Shown here: positions 18,500-29,993 of the stretch, piece after piece
Numbering within the stretch: position 1 is the first letter of the stretch
How the letters are laid out: every line of letters starts with the position of its first letter
Assembly (NCBI RefSeq): GCF_000421185.1
Contig: NZ_ATWJ01000012.1
Span: forward strand, 62,001-126,000
Reading direction: 5' to 3'
Length of the DNA stretch: 64,000 bases
From: Ornithinimicrobium pekingense DSM 21552
Lineage (GTDB): Bacteria; Actinomycetota; Actinomycetes; Actinomycetales; Dermatophilaceae
Notes under the pieces: model-generated
Databases searched by the model: none
What the model saw: only the letters and a program-made list of their open reading frames with translations
What the model was told of the DNA's origin: nothing
Translations under genes and position numbers: made by a program

Positions 18500-20004
18500 C
18501 CAAGCCCTACGGCGAGCGCGAGATCTGGTTCTGCACCGGCAGCCAGGACCTCTACGGCGAGGACACCCTGCGCCAGGTCGCCGAGCAGAGCCGGCGCATC
18601 GCCGCCCAGCTCGACGTCTCGGCCGCCGTCCCGGCGAAGGTCGTGTGGAAGCCGGTGCTCAAGGACCGCGACTCCATCCACCGGATGGCGCTGGAGGCCA
18701 CCGCCGACGAGCGGTGCATCGGCGTCGTGGCGTGGATGCACACCTTCTCCCCCGCCAAGATGTGGATCGCCGGGCTCGGCGCGCTCGACGTGCCGCTGCT
18801 GCACCTGCACACCCAGGCCGACGTCGCGCTGCCGTGGTCGACGATCGACATGGACTTCATGAACCTCAACCAGGCCGCGCACGGCGACCGCGAGTTCGCC
18901 TACGTGCAGACCCGGATGGGGGTGCGGCGCACCACCGTCGCCGGGCACGTCTCGAGCGAGACCGTGCAGCGCCGGGTCGGCAGCTGGGTGCGTGCCGCCG
19001 CCGGATGGGACGCGGTGCGCTCGCTGCGGCTGGTGCGCTTCGGCGACAACATGCGCAACGTTGCGGTGACCGAGGGCGACAAGACCGAGGCCGAGATCCG
19101 GCTCGGGGTCTCCGTCAACACCTGGGGCGTGAACGACCTGGTCGAGGCGGTCGAGGCCGTCGAGGACGGCGCCGTCGACAGCCTCGTCGCCGAGTACGAG
19201 GACCTCTACGACGTGGCCCCCGAGCTGCGCCGCGGCGGGGACCGGCACGGCTCGCTGCGGTATGGCGCACGCCAGGAGCTCGCCCTCCTCACCTTCCTGC
19301 AGGGTGCCGGGGCCGGGGCGTTCACCACGACCTTCGAGGACCTGGGCGGCCTGCGGCAGCTGCCCGGCCTGGCCGTGCAGCGGCTCATGGCCGCCGGCTA
19401 CGGCTTCGGCGCCGAGGGCGACTGGAAGACCGCGATCCTGGTCCGCGCCGCCAAGGTCATGGGCGAGGGGCTGCCCGGGGGCGCATCGCTCATGGAGGAC
19501 TACACCTACGACCTCACCCCCGGCGAGGAGCTCATCCTCGGCGCCCACATGCTCGAGATCTGCCCGTCGCTGACGACGTCACGCCCCAGCCTGCAGATCC
19601 ACCCGCTGTCGATCGGCGGTCGCGAGGACCCGGTGCGCCTGGTCTTCTCCGCCGACGCCGGCGAGGGCGTCGTCGTCGCGATGTCGGACATGCGCGAGCG
19701 CTTCCGGCTGACCGCCAACGCCGTGGACGTGGTGACGCCTCCGGCGGCGCTTCCCCGTCTGCCGGTGGCGCACGCCGTGTGGCGCCCGCGCCCCGACTTC
19801 GCCACCTCGGCCGAGTCCTGGATGCTCGCCGGCGCGGCGCACCACACGGTGCTGTCCACGCAGGTCGGCGTCGAGGAGTTCGCCATCCTCGCCGACATCG
19901 CCGGCACCGAGCTGCTCGTCATCGACGAGGAGACCACCACCCGCGGCTTCGCCGACCAGGTCCGGTGGAACGCCGCCTACCACCGGCTGGCCCAGGGGCT
20001 GTGA
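18496..20004 (+). CDS. araA: L-arabinose isomerase
   Basis: Protein of 502 residues that isomerises L-arabinose to L-ribulose in the cytoplasm with a divalent metal. Characteristic stretches are [110 protein letters not shown] and the C-terminal [24 protein letters not shown]. Length equals that of the E. coli enzyme to within a few residues. It is coupled to araD (ATGA). A GC-rich stretch follows the stop before the importer genes, but the operon probably continues. Confidence 0.97.
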   Translation: MTKPYGEREIWFCTGSQDLYGEDTLRQVAEQSRRIAAQLDVSAAVPAKVVWKPVLKDRDSIHRMALEATADERCIGVVAWMHTFSPAKMWIAGLGALDVPLLHLHTQADVALPWSTIDMDFMNLNQAAHGDREFAYVQTRMGVRRTTVAGHVSSETVQRRVGSWVRAAAGWDAVRSLRLVRFGDNMRNVAVTEGDKTEAEIRLGVSVNTWGVNDLVEAVEAVEDGAVDSLVAEYEDLYDVAPELRRGGDRHGSLRYGARQELALLTFLQGAGAGAFTTTFEDLGGLRQLPGLAVQRLMAAGYGFGAEGDWKTAILVRAAKVMGEGLPGGASLMEDYTYDLTPGEELILGAHMLEICPSLTTSRPSLQIHPLSIGGREDPVRLVFSADAGEGVVVAMSDMRERFRLTANAVDVVTPPAALPRLPVAHAVWRPRPDFATSAESWMLAGAAHHTVLSTQVGVEEFAILADIAGTELLVIDEETTTRGFADQVRWNAAYHRLAQGL

Positions 20005-20069
20005 GCCCCGGGGCCCGGCCGCCCGGGCAACCGCATCATCATCAGCACCGCACACAAGGAGAAGGAACG

Positions 20070-21239
20070 ATGACCAACCGCATCCGACGAATCACCGCCA
20101 TCGCGGCGGCGGGCACGCTCGTGCTCGGCCTGGCCGCCTGCGGCGGCGAGGGCGCCGGCGACACCGGCGGCGACGAGAGCGCCGCCCCCGGCGGGGGCGG
20201 CGAGGAGGACCTGATGGTCGGCGTCGCGATGCCGACGCAGACCTCCGAGCGCTGGATCGCCGACGGCGAGTCCGTGCAGGCCGGGCTGGAGGAGGCCGGC
20301 TACACGGTCGACCTGCAGTTCGCCAACGACGACATCCCCACCCAGTCCCAGCAGATCGACCAGATGATCACCAACGGCGCCGACGCCCTGGTGATCGCGG
20401 CCATCGACGGCACCGCGCTGTCCAGCCAGCTCGACGCCGCGGCCGCCGCGGACATCCCGGTCATCGCCTACGACCGGCTCATCCGCGACAGCGAGCACGT
20501 GGACTTCTACGTGACGTTCGACAACTACAACGTCGGCGTCCAGCAGGCCACCTCCCTGCTCGTGGGCCTGGGCATCCTCGACCAGGACGGCGGGGAGACC
20601 GGCGAGGAGGGGCCGTTCAAGATCGAGCTGTTCGCCGGCTCGCTCGACGACAACAACGCCCACTTCTTCTGGCAGGGCGCGATGGACACGCTGCAGCCGT
20701 ACCTGGACTCCGGCGTCCTCGAGGTCCCCTCGGGCCAGATGGACATCGAGCAGGCCGCCACCCTGCGCTGGCAGCAGGAGACCGCGCAGAAGCGCATGGA
20801 GGACCTGCTCACCAGCTCCTACGGCGGCGGCAGCGAGGAGCTGCACGGCGTGCTCTCCCCCTACGACGGCCTCTCGCGCGGCATCATCACCGCCCTGCAG
20901 AACGCCGGCTACGGGACCACCATCGAGGACGGTCTGCCGGTCGTCACCGGCCAGGACGCCGAGATCGCCTCGGTCAAGCTGATCGCCGACGGAGTGCAGT
21001 TCGCCACGATCTTCAAGGACACCCGCAAGCTGGCCGACCAGGCCGTGATCTCCGTGGAGTCCTACCTGCAGGGGCAGGAGGCCGAGGCCAACGACACCGA
21101 GAGCTACGACAACGGCGTCAAGGTCGTCCCGTCCTACCTGCTCGAGTCCGACATCGTCTACCAGGACACCATCGAGCCGCTGCTCGTCGAGTCCGGCTAC
21201 TGGACCGCCGAGGAGGTCGAGTCGGGCGTGGCCGAGTGA
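20070..21239 (+). CDS. chvE: Multiple-monosaccharide ABC transporter binding lipoprotein (ChvE type)
   Basis: Predicted lipoprotein of 389 residues with the lipobox LAAC (Cys24). The mature domain is a periplasmic-binding type I fold: VGVAMPTQTSERWIADGESVQAGLEEAGY, then QSQQIDQMITNGADALVIAAIDGTALSSQLDAA and IPVIAYDRLIRDSEHVDFYVTFDNYNVG. This set is typical of ChvE/GguX-type receptors for arabinose, galactose, glucose and xylose. The start follows AAGGAGAAGGAACG. It lies 65 bases after araA and precedes the MmsA and MmsB subunits, so arabinose is the probable ligand. A strong hairpin after it may keep the level of binding protein above that of the membrane subunits. Confidence 0.93.
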   Translation: MTNRIRRITAIAAAGTLVLGLAACGGEGAGDTGGDESAAPGGGGEEDLMVGVAMPTQTSERWIADGESVQAGLEEAGYTVDLQFANDDIPTQSQQIDQMITNGADALVIAAIDGTALSSQLDAAAAADIPVIAYDRLIRDSEHVDFYVTFDNYNVGVQQATSLLVGLGILDQDGGETGEEGPFKIELFAGSLDDNNAHFFWQGAMDTLQPYLDSGVLEVPSGQMDIEQAATLRWQQETAQKRMEDLLTSSYGGGSEELHGVLSPYDGLSRGIITALQNAGYGTTIEDGLPVVTGQDAEIASVKLIADGVQFATIFKDTRKLADQAVISVESYLQGQEAEANDTESYDNGVKVVPSYLLESDIVYQDTIEPLLVESGYWTAEEVESGVAE

Positions 21240-21267
21240 GGCCTGCCTGACCCGATGACGACCCCGT

Positions 21268-21299
21268 CCCGGCCCGGCCGCGCGTGCGGCCGGGCCGGG
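21268..21299 (+). terminator. Intercistronic hairpin between binding-protein and ATPase genes
   Basis: A perfect 14-bp stem (21268-21281 with 21286-21299) and GCGT loop, without a T tract. It lies inside an operon, so it may be a partial terminator or an mRNA-stabilising structure that raises binding-protein output. Confidence 0.7.
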
Positions 21300-21341
21300 G
21301 CACCACCCCATACCCCTCAAAGACCGGTGAGGACGGACGGC

Positions 21342-22879
<1,538 letters not shown>

Positions 22880-22883
<4 letters not shown>

Positions 22884-24109
22884 CGACGCCGTCGACACTG
22901 GACGCCAAGGACACGGTCACTCAGAAGGAGGAGCCGCCGGCCTCGACGATGAACATCCGCGAGCTCCTCACCCACAACCTGCGGCAGAGCGGCATCCTGG
23001 TCGCCTTCGTGGCGATCGTGGCGCTGTTCTCGCTGCTGCACCCCAACTTCCTGTCGCCGGGCAACATCACCAACATCGTCCTGCAGTACTCCTACATCCT
23101 CATCCTGGCGATCGGGATGATCATCGTCATCATCGGCGGGCACATCGACCTGTCGGTCGGCTCCCTGGTCGCGCTGACCGGCGCCACCTCGGCCGTCCTC
23201 GTGGTGCAGAACGGCATGCCGTGGTACGTCGGGGCGCTGGCCGCCCTCGGCGTCGGCATCCTGGCCGGCATGTGGCAGGGCTTCTGGGTCGCCTACGTCG
23301 GGATCCCCGCCTTCATCGTGACCCTCGCGGGCATGCTCATCTTCCGCGGGCTGACCTTCCTGGTGCTGGACAACATCTCGCTGTCGCCCTTCGGCGGCAC
23401 CTACTACGAGATCGCCAACGGCTTCCAGAACGGCCTGTTCGGCGGCCGGGGCGTCGACGTCTTCACCCTGGTGATCTTCGCCATCGGCGTCGCGGGGTAT
23501 GCGGTGAACTCCTGGCGCGGGCGCCGCGCGGCGATCCGCTACAAGCAGGAGGTCGTCGGGCTGCCGCTCTTCGTCCTCAAGATCGTCCTGGTCGCCGCCG
23601 TCGTCATGTGGTTCGCCTACCAGCTGGCCACCAGCCGCGGCCTGCCCAACGTGCTGATCCTGCTGGCCTTCCTGGTGCTGATCTACGGCCTGGTGACCCA
23701 GCGCACCGTCTTCGGTCGCAACGTCTACGCCATCGGCGGCAACCTGCACGCCGCCCAGCTCTCCGGGGTCAAGGTCAAGAAGGTCAACTTCCTCATCTTC
23801 GTCAACATGGGCCTGCTCGCCGCGGTCGCCGGCATCGTCTACTCCTCGCGGATGAACGGTGCCCAGCCGGGCGCGGGCAACATGTTCGAGCTCGACGCGA
23901 TCGCCGCGTGCTTCATCGGCGGCGCGGCCGTGACCGGCGGTGTCGGGCGGGTCACCGGCGCCATCATCGGCGGCCTGATCATGGCCGTGATGAGCAACGG
24001 CATGCAGCTCATGGGCATCGACCAGTCGATCCAGCAGGTCGTCAAGGGCATGGTGCTGCTGCTGGCCGTCGCCTTCGACGTCTACAACAAGCGGCGGGCG
24101 GGCAACTGA
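22880..24109 (+). CDS. mmsB: Multiple-monosaccharide ABC transporter permease (MmsB/GguB)
   Basis: Membrane subunit of 409 residues in the branched-chain/ribose permease family. After a polar N-terminus (about 40 residues) come around ten hydrophobic segments, with IVIIGGHIDLSVGSLVALTGATSAV, the family hallmark, and later GRNVYAIGGNLHAAQLSGVKVKKVNF and GAVTGGVGR-type glycine-rich loops. It is longer than RbsC (about 320 residues), as expected for GguB/MmsB. Start overlaps the ATPase stop (ATGA). Its stop overlaps the next gene's start by one base (TGATG). Confidence 0.93.
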
Positions 24110-25116
24110 TGGCCGGCACCACCAACGCGACCATGGAGCACCGCGCCGTCCCCCGCCTCGGGCGCGAGCTGTCCGTCGTCGGCCTCGGCTGCTGGCAGCT
24201 GGGCGCCGACTGGGGCGACGTGCCGCAGGAGCGGGCGGTGGCGATCCTGGAGGCGGCGGCCGACGCGGGCGTCACCTTCCTCGACACCGCCGACGTCTAC
24301 GGCGACGGGCGCTCCGAGCGGCTCGTCGGCGCCTTCGTGCACGAGCACGCCCGCGACCGGTTCACCGTGGCCACCAAGATGGGCCGACGGGCCGACCCGC
24401 ACACGTCCGCGCAGTTCACCCCCGACAACCTGCGCCGGTGGAACGACCGGTCGCGCGAGCTGCTCGGCGACGACACCCTCGACCTGGTCCAGCTGCACTG
24501 CCCGCCGACCGAGGTCTACCACCGCGACGACGTCTTCGACACCCTCGACGAGATGGTGGCCGAGGGCCGGATGCGCGCCTACGGCGTCTCGGTCGAGACC
24601 GTCGCCGAGGCCCTGGCGGCGATCGCCCGGCCGCACGTGGCCAGCGTGCAGATCATCCTCAACGTCTTCCGGCGCAAGCCGCTGGAGGAGGTCACCGGCG
24701 CCGGCGCCGAGGCTGGTGTCGGCATCATCGCGCGGGTCCCGCTCGCCTCGGGCCTGCTCACCGGCAAGTTCGACGAGACCTCCACCTTCGCCGACGACGA
24801 CCACCGGCAGTTCAACCGGCACGGCGAGGCCTTCGACGTCGGCGAGACCTTCGCCGGTGTCCCCTACGAGGTCGGCGTGCAGGCGGCCCGGGAGTTCTCC
24901 GCGGTCGACGGTCCGGGCACCCCGGCGCAGCGCGCCCTGCGCTGGATCGTCGACCAGCCAGGGGTCACCACCACGATCCCGGGCGCCAGCAGCCCCGACC
25001 AGGCCCGCGCCAACGCGGCGGCCGCTGCGCTGCCGCCTCCGACCGAGGAGGCGGCCCGGGCCTACGCCGACCTCTACGACCGACGCATCCGGGAGCACGT
25101 GCACGGCCGCTGGTGA
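24109..25116 (+). CDS. Aldo/keto reductase
   Basis: A 335-residue (alpha/beta)8 NADPH-type oxidoreductase. It contains the aldo/keto reductase marks VGLGCWQLGADWG, FLDTADVYGDGRSERLVG (catalytic Asp and Tyr), FTVATKMGRR (Lys) and LDLVQLHCPPTEV (His). It is coupled to mmsB by TGATG and ends at a strong terminator, so it is the last gene of the arabinose operon. A plausible role is reduction or oxidation of arabinose or another aldose. Sequence alone does not show direction, cofactor or substrate. Confidence 0.9.
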   Translation: MAGTTNATMEHRAVPRLGRELSVVGLGCWQLGADWGDVPQERAVAILEAAADAGVTFLDTADVYGDGRSERLVGAFVHEHARDRFTVATKMGRRADPHTSAQFTPDNLRRWNDRSRELLGDDTLDLVQLHCPPTEVYHRDDVFDTLDEMVAEGRMRAYGVSVETVAEALAAIARPHVASVQIILNVFRRKPLEEVTGAGAEAGVGIIARVPLASGLLTGKFDETSTFADDDHRQFNRHGEAFDVGETFAGVPYEVGVQAAREFSAVDGPGTPAQRALRWIVDQPGVTTTIPGASSPDQARANAAAAALPPPTEEAARAYADLYDRRIREHVHGRW

Positions 25117-25141
25117 GGGCGCGCAGCGTCCCGTGGACACC

Positions 25142-25181
25142 GTGACCGATCGGTGTCGTGATAGCGACACCGATCGGTCAC
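25142..25181. terminator. Bidirectional hairpin between the aldo/keto reductase and alditol oxidase genes
   Basis: A perfect 17-bp stem (25142-25158 with 25165-25181) around a six-base loop. It overlaps the stop codon of the convergent alditol-oxidase-like gene (25178-25180) and can terminate from both sides. Confidence 0.85.
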
Positions 25182-26401
25182 GCTGTCTGTGCGTCCTGCC
25201 CGCCCCAGCGCGCCAGCAGGTCCAGCCAGTCGCCCCACCGCGGGTAGAGCGTGGCGGCGTCCAGCTCGGCCTCCCGGTGGACCTTGCCCCAGTGCGGCCG
25301 GGCTCCGAGGGGCGCGAGCCGGCCCTCGAGCTCCGGCAGCACGGCACAGACCGCGGCCGGGTCGAGGTGCCAGGTGAAGTGCAGGCCGACGACGTCGGTG
25401 CCGTAGGCCCCGCTGAGCCACAGCTCGTCGGCGGCGACGGTGCGGACCTCGCAGACCTGCAGCGGCCCCGCCAGCCGGTCGGCCATCCCGCGCAGCGCCT
25501 CGAGCGCGGCCACCCCGTGCCGCCGCGGCACCAGGTACTCGCTCTGGATCTCCCGCCCGACGGACGGCACGTGGTCGAGCCGGAAGTGCGGCAGCCGCGT
25601 CCACCACGGCCCCGGCGCCCCACCCTGCTCGGTGGCCGGGGCGGGGTCGACACCCGGCACGGGGTGGCGCGGGCCGTCCGCCGCGCGTCCCCCGATCGCC
25701 TCTACCGGGTCCAGGCCGGCAGGCCGGTCCAGCCGCCGCTTGACCCACACCATGTCCAGCACGTCGGCCGAGCGCCACGTGGTGAAGAGCGAGACGCTGT
25801 CGCCCAGCGCCGTCACCGCGTCCAGGTCGGCCAGCACTCCGTCCAGCGGGACCCGGTCGACGACCGTCTGCGCCACCTCGTAGGACGGCTCCAGCCTCAG
25901 CTCCAGCGCGGTCACGACCCCGAGCCGGCCGAGGCTGACGACCGCACCGGCGAAGTCTGCGTCGCCCGCGTTCACCCGGCGCAGCTGCCCGTCCCAACCG
26001 ACCACCTCCAGCGCGCTCACCTCCGTGGCCAAGGAGCCCAGGCGGTCGCCCGAGCCGTGGGTGCCCGTGGCGACCGCACCCGCCACGGTGATGTGCGGCA
26101 GGGAGGCGAGGTTGGCCAGCGCCCACCCGGCGCCGTCGACGACCGGAGCGAGGTCGCCATACCGCACGGCCCCCTCGAGCCGGACCACCCGCTTGTCCCC
26201 GTCCACCTCCACCGATCGCGGCAGGCCGGCCGTCGACACGTGCACACCCGGGGTGTCGGCGACCCGGCTGAAGGAGTGGCGTGACCCGAGCGCCCGCGGC
26301 GCCTCCAGCGTCGGCAGCAGCCGCCGCAGCTCGGCGACCGAGCCCGGCTCGACCAGGCCCGTGGCGGCATACGTGAGGTTCCCGCCCCAGTTGGTGCTCA
26401 T
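25178..26401 (-). CDS. FAD-dependent alditol oxidase-like enzyme
   Basis: A 407-residue VAO-family flavoenzyme. The N-terminal NWGGNLTYAA, the motif RALGSRHSFS (His42, equivalent to the residue that binds FAD covalently in Streptomyces alditol oxidase) and THGSGDRLGSLATEVSALEVVG are clear, and the C-terminal region contains the pattern RPHWGKVH. Family members oxidise xylitol, sorbitol or related sugar alcohols to aldoses with release of hydrogen peroxide. ATG 26401 gives the expected N terminus. It is convergent with the arabinose operon and lies downstream of the operon terminator of the sugar isomerase. Sugar lactone oxidase is the alternative. Confidence 0.88.
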   Translation of the reverse strand: MSTNWGGNLTYAATGLVEPGSVAELRRLLPTLEAPRALGSRHSFSRVADTPGVHVSTAGLPRSVEVDGDKRVVRLEGAVRYGDLAPVVDGAGWALANLASLPHITVAGAVATGTHGSGDRLGSLATEVSALEVVGWDGQLRRVNAGDADFAGAVVSLGRLGVVTALELRLEPSYEVAQTVVDRVPLDGVLADLDAVTALGDSVSLFTTWRSADVLDMVWVKRRLDRPAGLDPVEAIGGRAADGPRHPVPGVDPAPATEQGGAPGPWWTRLPHFRLDHVPSVGREIQSEYLVPRRHGVAALEALRGMADRLAGPLQVCEVRTVAADELWLSGAYGTDVVGLHFTWHLDPAAVCAVLPELEGRLAPLGARPHWGKVHREAELDAATLYPRWGDWLDLLARWGGQDAQTA

Positions 26402-26450
26402 CGACCCATCCTGCCTCGTCGGTGCTGCTGACCCGGCGGCGGACGCCCCA

Positions 26451-26489
26451 GGGCCGGGCCCCTCCCCACACCAGGAGGGACCCGGCCCC
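26451..26489 (-). terminator. Terminator after the TIM-barrel isomerase gene
   Basis: A 15-bp stem with one mismatch (26451-26465 with 26474-26489) and a loop of about eight bases. It ends the importer/dehydrogenase/isomerase operon and precedes the alditol oxidase gene. Confidence 0.75.
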
Positions 26490-26514
26490 GTTCCGACGCG
26501 TCCTGGCGTCGGGG

Positions 26515-27516
26515 CTATCGGGTGCTGAACGCCGCGTCGAACGCCGCGTCCGGGGCGGCGAAGGCGTAGCGCCGCACGAACTCCAGCGCCTCGGGGGCAC
26601 CGACCAGCCGGTCCATGCCCGCGTCCTCCCACTCCACGGAGAGGGGGCCGTCGTAGCCGATGGCGTTGAGCATGCGGAAGGCGTCCTCCCACGGCACGTC
26701 GCCGTGGCCGGTGGAGATGAAGTCCCAGCCGCGCCGGGGGTCGGCCCACGGCAGGTGGCTGGAGAGGCGCCCGTTGCGGCCGTTGCCCAGCCGCTTCTTG
26801 GTGTCCTTGCAGTGCACGTGGTAGATCCGGTCGCGGAAGTCCCACAGGAAGCCGACCGGGTCGATGTCCTGCCAGACCATGTGGCTCGGGTCCCAGTTGA
26901 GGCCGAAGGCCTCGCGGTGGCCGATGGCCTCCAGGGTGCGCTGCGTCGTCCAGTAGTCGTAGGCGATCTCGCTGGGGTGGACCTCGTGGGCGAAGCGCAC
27001 GCCCTCCTCGTCGAAGACGTCGAGGATGGGGTTCCACCGGTCGGCGAAGTCCTGGTAGCCGGCGTCGACCATCGCCTCCGACGCGGGCGGGAACATCGCG
27101 ACGTACTTCCAGATCGAGGAGCCGGTGAACCCGGTGACGGTGCGCACGGCCAGCCGGGCCGCCAGCCGCGCGGTGTTCTTCAGCTCCTCGGCGGCGCGCT
27201 GCCGCACCCCCTCGGGCTCGCCGTCGCCCCAGACCCGGTCGGGCAGGATGTCGCGGTGGCGCTCGTCGATGGGGTCGTCGCAGACGGCCTGGCCCTTGAG
27301 GTGGTTGGAGATGGTCCACACCTGCAGACCGTTCTTCTCCAGGACCGCCTTCTTGGCTGCGACGTAGTCGTCGTCGTCCCAGCGCCACGGGTCGAGGTGG
27401 TCGCCCCAGCAGGCGATCTCCAGCCCGTCGTAGCCCCACTCGCCGGCGAGCCGGGCCACCTCCTCGAAGGGCAGGTCGGCCCACTGGCCGGTGAACAGGG
27501 TGACCGGTCGGGTCAT
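26515..27516 (-). CDS. Sugar phosphate isomerase/epimerase-like TIM-barrel protein
   Basis: Protein of 333 residues from the xylose-isomerase-like TIM-barrel superfamily. It begins [39 protein letters not shown], and shows metal-site patterns [22 protein letters not shown] and [10 protein letters not shown] plus VEWED. Proteins of this type commonly sit beside Gfo/Idh/MocA dehydrogenases and act on inositols, 3-keto sugars or hexuronates. The start is well supported (GGAAGGAGC at correct distance) and overlaps the dehydrogenase stop (ATGA). It is the terminal gene of a five-gene operon; the product reaction is unassigned. Confidence 0.85.
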   Translation of the reverse strand: MTRPVTLFTGQWADLPFEEVARLAGEWGYDGLEIACWGDHLDPWRWDDDDYVAAKKAVLEKNGLQVWTISNHLKGQAVCDDPIDERHRDILPDRVWGDGEPEGVRQRAAEELKNTARLAARLAVRTVTGFTGSSIWKYVAMFPPASEAMVDAGYQDFADRWNPILDVFDEEGVRFAHEVHPSEIAYDYWTTQRTLEAIGHREAFGLNWDPSHMVWQDIDPVGFLWDFRDRIYHVHCKDTKKRLGNGRNGRLSSHLPWADPRRGWDFISTGHGDVPWEDAFRMLNAIGYDGPLSVEWEDAGMDRLVGAPEALEFVRRYAFAAPDAAFDAAFSTR

Positions 27517-28724
27517 CGTGCGGCTCCTTCCAGAGTCGTGCCGGTGTTCTCGGGTATGCGGTGCAGGCGCCCCTCCTCGGCGTGCGAGCGCTCGACGGCG
27601 TCGAGGACCCGCTGGACGGCCAGGCCGTCGGCGAAGGACGGGGTGGGCTGCTCGCCCGCGGCGACCGCGCGCACCAGGTCGGCGGCCTGGTGGACGAAGC
27701 CGTGCTCGTAGCCCAGCCCGTGCCCCGGCGGCCACCACGCAGCGACGTAGGGGTGCTGGGGCTCGGTGACGATGATGCGGGTGAAGCCCTGCTCGCCGGC
27801 GCGGGCGTCGGCGTCGTAGTGCTGCAGGACGTTCATCTCCTCGAAGTCGAAGGCCAGCGACCCGCGCGAGCCGTTGACCTCGATGCGCATGGCGTTCTTG
27901 CGGCCCCAGGCCATCCGGGTGGCCTCGAAGACGGCGGGTGCGCCGGACTCCAGCCGCCCCGTGAAGATCGCCACGTCGTCCACGGTCACCGGGCCGCGCT
28001 CGGTGCCCCCGACGCCGCTGAGTCCGGAGAAGCTCTCCGCGCACGGCCGCTCGGCGACCACCGTGTCGAGCAGGCCCGACACGGTCGCGACCCGCTGGCC
28101 GGTGACGAAGTGGGTCAGGTCGACGATGTGCGCGCCGATGTCGCCCAGGGCGCCGCTGCCGGCCAGCTCCTTGTCGGTGCGCCAGGACAGCGGGGCGGTC
28201 TCGTCGGCCAGCCAGTCCTGCAGGTACTGGCAGCGCACCTGGCGGACCTCGCCGATGCGGCCGTCGGCCACCATCTGCCGGGCCAGCGCCACCGCCGGCA
28301 CCCGGCGGTAGGTGAAGCCGACCATGGAGCGGACCCCGGCCGCCGCGGCCCGCTCTGCGGCCGCAGCCATCCGCTCGGCCTCGGCGAGCGTGTTGGCCAT
28401 CGGCTTCTCCACGAGCACGTGCTTGCCGGCCTCGAGCGCGGCGACCGCGATCTCCTCGTGCGTGTCACCGGGGGTGCAGATGTCGACCAGGTCGACGTCG
28501 TCGCGCTCGAGCACAGCGCGCCAGTCGGTCGCGACCTCGGCCCAGCCGAGGTGCTGCGCGGCCTCCTCGGCGCGGTCGCGGGAGCGGCCGACGAGCACCC
28601 GCATCTCCGGCTGCAGCGGCAGGTCGAAGAAGCGGGGCGCGACCCGCCAGGCCTGGGAGTGGGCGCGCCCCATGAAGGCGTACCCGATCATGGCCACCCG
28701 CAGGTGACCCTGTGTGCCGTCCAT
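27513..28724 (-). CDS. Gfo/Idh/MocA-family NAD(P)-dependent sugar dehydrogenase
   Basis: Oxidoreductase of 403 residues. The N-terminal Rossmann fold begins [21 protein letters not shown], and the motif [16 protein letters not shown] (with catalytic-type Lys of the EKP signature) and [19 protein letters not shown] follow. The C-terminal part is the expected beta-sheet domain. Members oxidise sugars, inositols or glycosides at a ring hydroxyl. It is coupled to the TIM-barrel gene by an ATGA overlap and lies downstream of a sugar-binding protein. That pairing suggests oxidation of an imported sugar followed by isomerisation or elimination, which is inference. Confidence 0.9.
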   Translation of the reverse strand: MDGTQGHLRVAMIGYAFMGRAHSQAWRVAPRFFDLPLQPEMRVLVGRSRDRAEEAAQHLGWAEVATDWRAVLERDDVDLVDICTPGDTHEEIAVAALEAGKHVLVEKPMANTLAEAERMAAAAERAAAAGVRSMVGFTYRRVPAVALARQMVADGRIGEVRQVRCQYLQDWLADETAPLSWRTDKELAGSGALGDIGAHIVDLTHFVTGQRVATVSGLLDTVVAERPCAESFSGLSGVGGTERGPVTVDDVAIFTGRLESGAPAVFEATRMAWGRKNAMRIEVNGSRGSLAFDFEEMNVLQHYDADARAGEQGFTRIIVTEPQHPYVAAWWPPGHGLGYEHGFVHQAADLVRAVAAGEQPTPSFADGLAVQRVLDAVERSHAEEGRLHRIPENTGTTLEGAAR

Positions 28725-28763
28725 CGAAGTCCTCTCGAGTCGTGTCGTCGGTAGGGGGCTGCC

Positions 28764-28798
28764 GACCCCGGCCGGCCGGTCACCGACCGGCCGGGGTC
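28764..28798 (-). terminator. Hairpin between binding-protein and dehydrogenase genes
   Basis: 12-bp perfect stem (28764-28775 with 28787-28798), entirely GC-rich. It lies within the operon and may limit read-through into the dehydrogenase gene. Confidence 0.6.
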
Positions 28799-28807
28799 GC
28801 GGGCCGG

Positions 28808-29878
28808 TCAGGACTCGAAGGCGCTGTCGAGGTACTGGTCGACGTTCTCCGCCGTGACGACGGGGGCGTAGAGCTGGACCATCCGGGGCACCTCGACCTC
28901 GACGAGGTCGCTCATGCCCTTGCCCTGCGCGACCAGGCGGGCCAGCCGGATGCCGTCGGCGGCCTGGGTCGAGGGGTAGATGACGGTGGCCTCGACGACG
29001 CTGTCGCCGGACTGGATCTCGCGCATCATGTTGGCCGAGCCGGCACCGCCGACGACGAAGAACTCGTCGCGCCCGGCGTTCTCGATGGCGGCGAGCACGC
29101 CGACGCCCTGGTCGTCGTCGTGGTTCCAGATGGCGTCGATCTCGGGGGCCGCCTGCAGCAGGTTGGACGTGGCCGACTCCCCGCCCTGGACGGTGAAGTC
29201 CGCCGCGACGCGGTTGTCGACGTCGAGGCCGCACTCGCCGAGCGCGTCCTCGAAGCCCTGGCTGCGGTCCTGGGTCAGCGGCAGGTTGTCGATGCCGGCG
29301 ATCTCGGCCACGACGGCGTCGGGCTGGTCGCCCAGCCGCTCGCAGATGTACTCCCCGGCGCTGCGGCCCATGCCGTAGTTGTCGCCCAGGACCGTGACGC
29401 GGGCGGCCTCGGGGGCGCTGAACTCGCGGTCGACGTTGATGACCGGGATGCCGGCCTCCATGGCCTCGGTGGCGATCTCGGTCAGCGCCGCACCGTCGAA
29501 GGGCAGCAGCACGATCGCGTCGACGCCGTCGTTGATGAAGGTCTGGACCTGGGAGATCTGCAGGTTGACGTCGTTGGTCCCCTCGGCCACCTGCAGGTCG
29601 ATGTCGTCGTACTTGTCGGCCTCGGCCTGGGCCGCGCTGGTGATCGCGCCCATCCAGCCGTGGTCGGCGGCCGGGGCCGAGAAGCCGATGGTGACGGTCT
29701 CGCCGGGCTCGTCGTTGCCGCCCGCCGGCGCGCTGTCGCCGCCGGCCGCGGTGCCCTGCGTCTCGTCGTCGCCCTCCACCTCCTCGGCGGTGTTGCCGGT
29801 GCAGGCGGTGACCAGGGACAGGGACGCCAGGACGGCGATCGCGCCGGAGGTGCGGCGCAGGCTGCGGGTGCGTGCCAT
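28808..29878 (-). CDS. Ribose-type sugar-binding lipoprotein (RbsB family)
   Basis: Protein of 356 residues with the lipobox LVTAC (Cys26) after a basic, hydrophobic signal peptide. The mature domain is a type I periplasmic-binding protein: VTIGFSAPAADHGWMGAITSAAQAEADKYDDIDL, then QISQVQTFINDGVDAIVLLPFDGAALTEIATEAMEAGIPVINVDREF, and IWNHDDDQGVGVLAAIENAG. It resembles RbsB and inositol-binding IbpA, and the acidic linker after the Cys is typical of high-GC lipoproteins. It is separated from the permease gene by 115 bases with a hairpin. Ligand not assigned. Confidence 0.92.
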   Translation of the reverse strand: MARTRSLRRTSGAIAVLASLSLVTACTGNTAEEVEGDDETQGTAAGGDSAPAGGNDEPGETVTIGFSAPAADHGWMGAITSAAQAEADKYDDIDLQVAEGTNDVNLQISQVQTFINDGVDAIVLLPFDGAALTEIATEAMEAGIPVINVDREFSAPEAARVTVLGDNYGMGRSAGEYICERLGDQPDAVVAEIAGIDNLPLTQDRSQGFEDALGECGLDVDNRVAADFTVQGGESATSNLLQAAPEIDAIWNHDDDQGVGVLAAIENAGRDEFFVVGGAGSANMMREIQSGDSVVEATVIYPSTQAADGIRLARLVAQGKGMSDLVEVEVPRMVQLYAPVVTAENVDQYLDSAFES

Positions 29879-29958
29879 GAGGTTGTCTCCTTCGACAGGT
29901 GGTGGCGACGGGCGCCGGTGGATGGGTGTGGAGCTGGTGGACGTGCGGGTATGGGGTG

Positions 29959-29990
29959 CGCCGCGGGCCGGACGTCGCCGGGCCGCGGCG
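29959..29990 (-). terminator. Hairpin between permease and binding-protein genes
   Basis: 13-bp stem with one mismatch (29959-29971 with 29978-29990) and a six-base loop, immediately after the permease stop. As in the arabinose importer, a hairpin marks the border of the binding-protein gene. Confidence 0.55.
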
Positions 29991-29993
29991 GGG

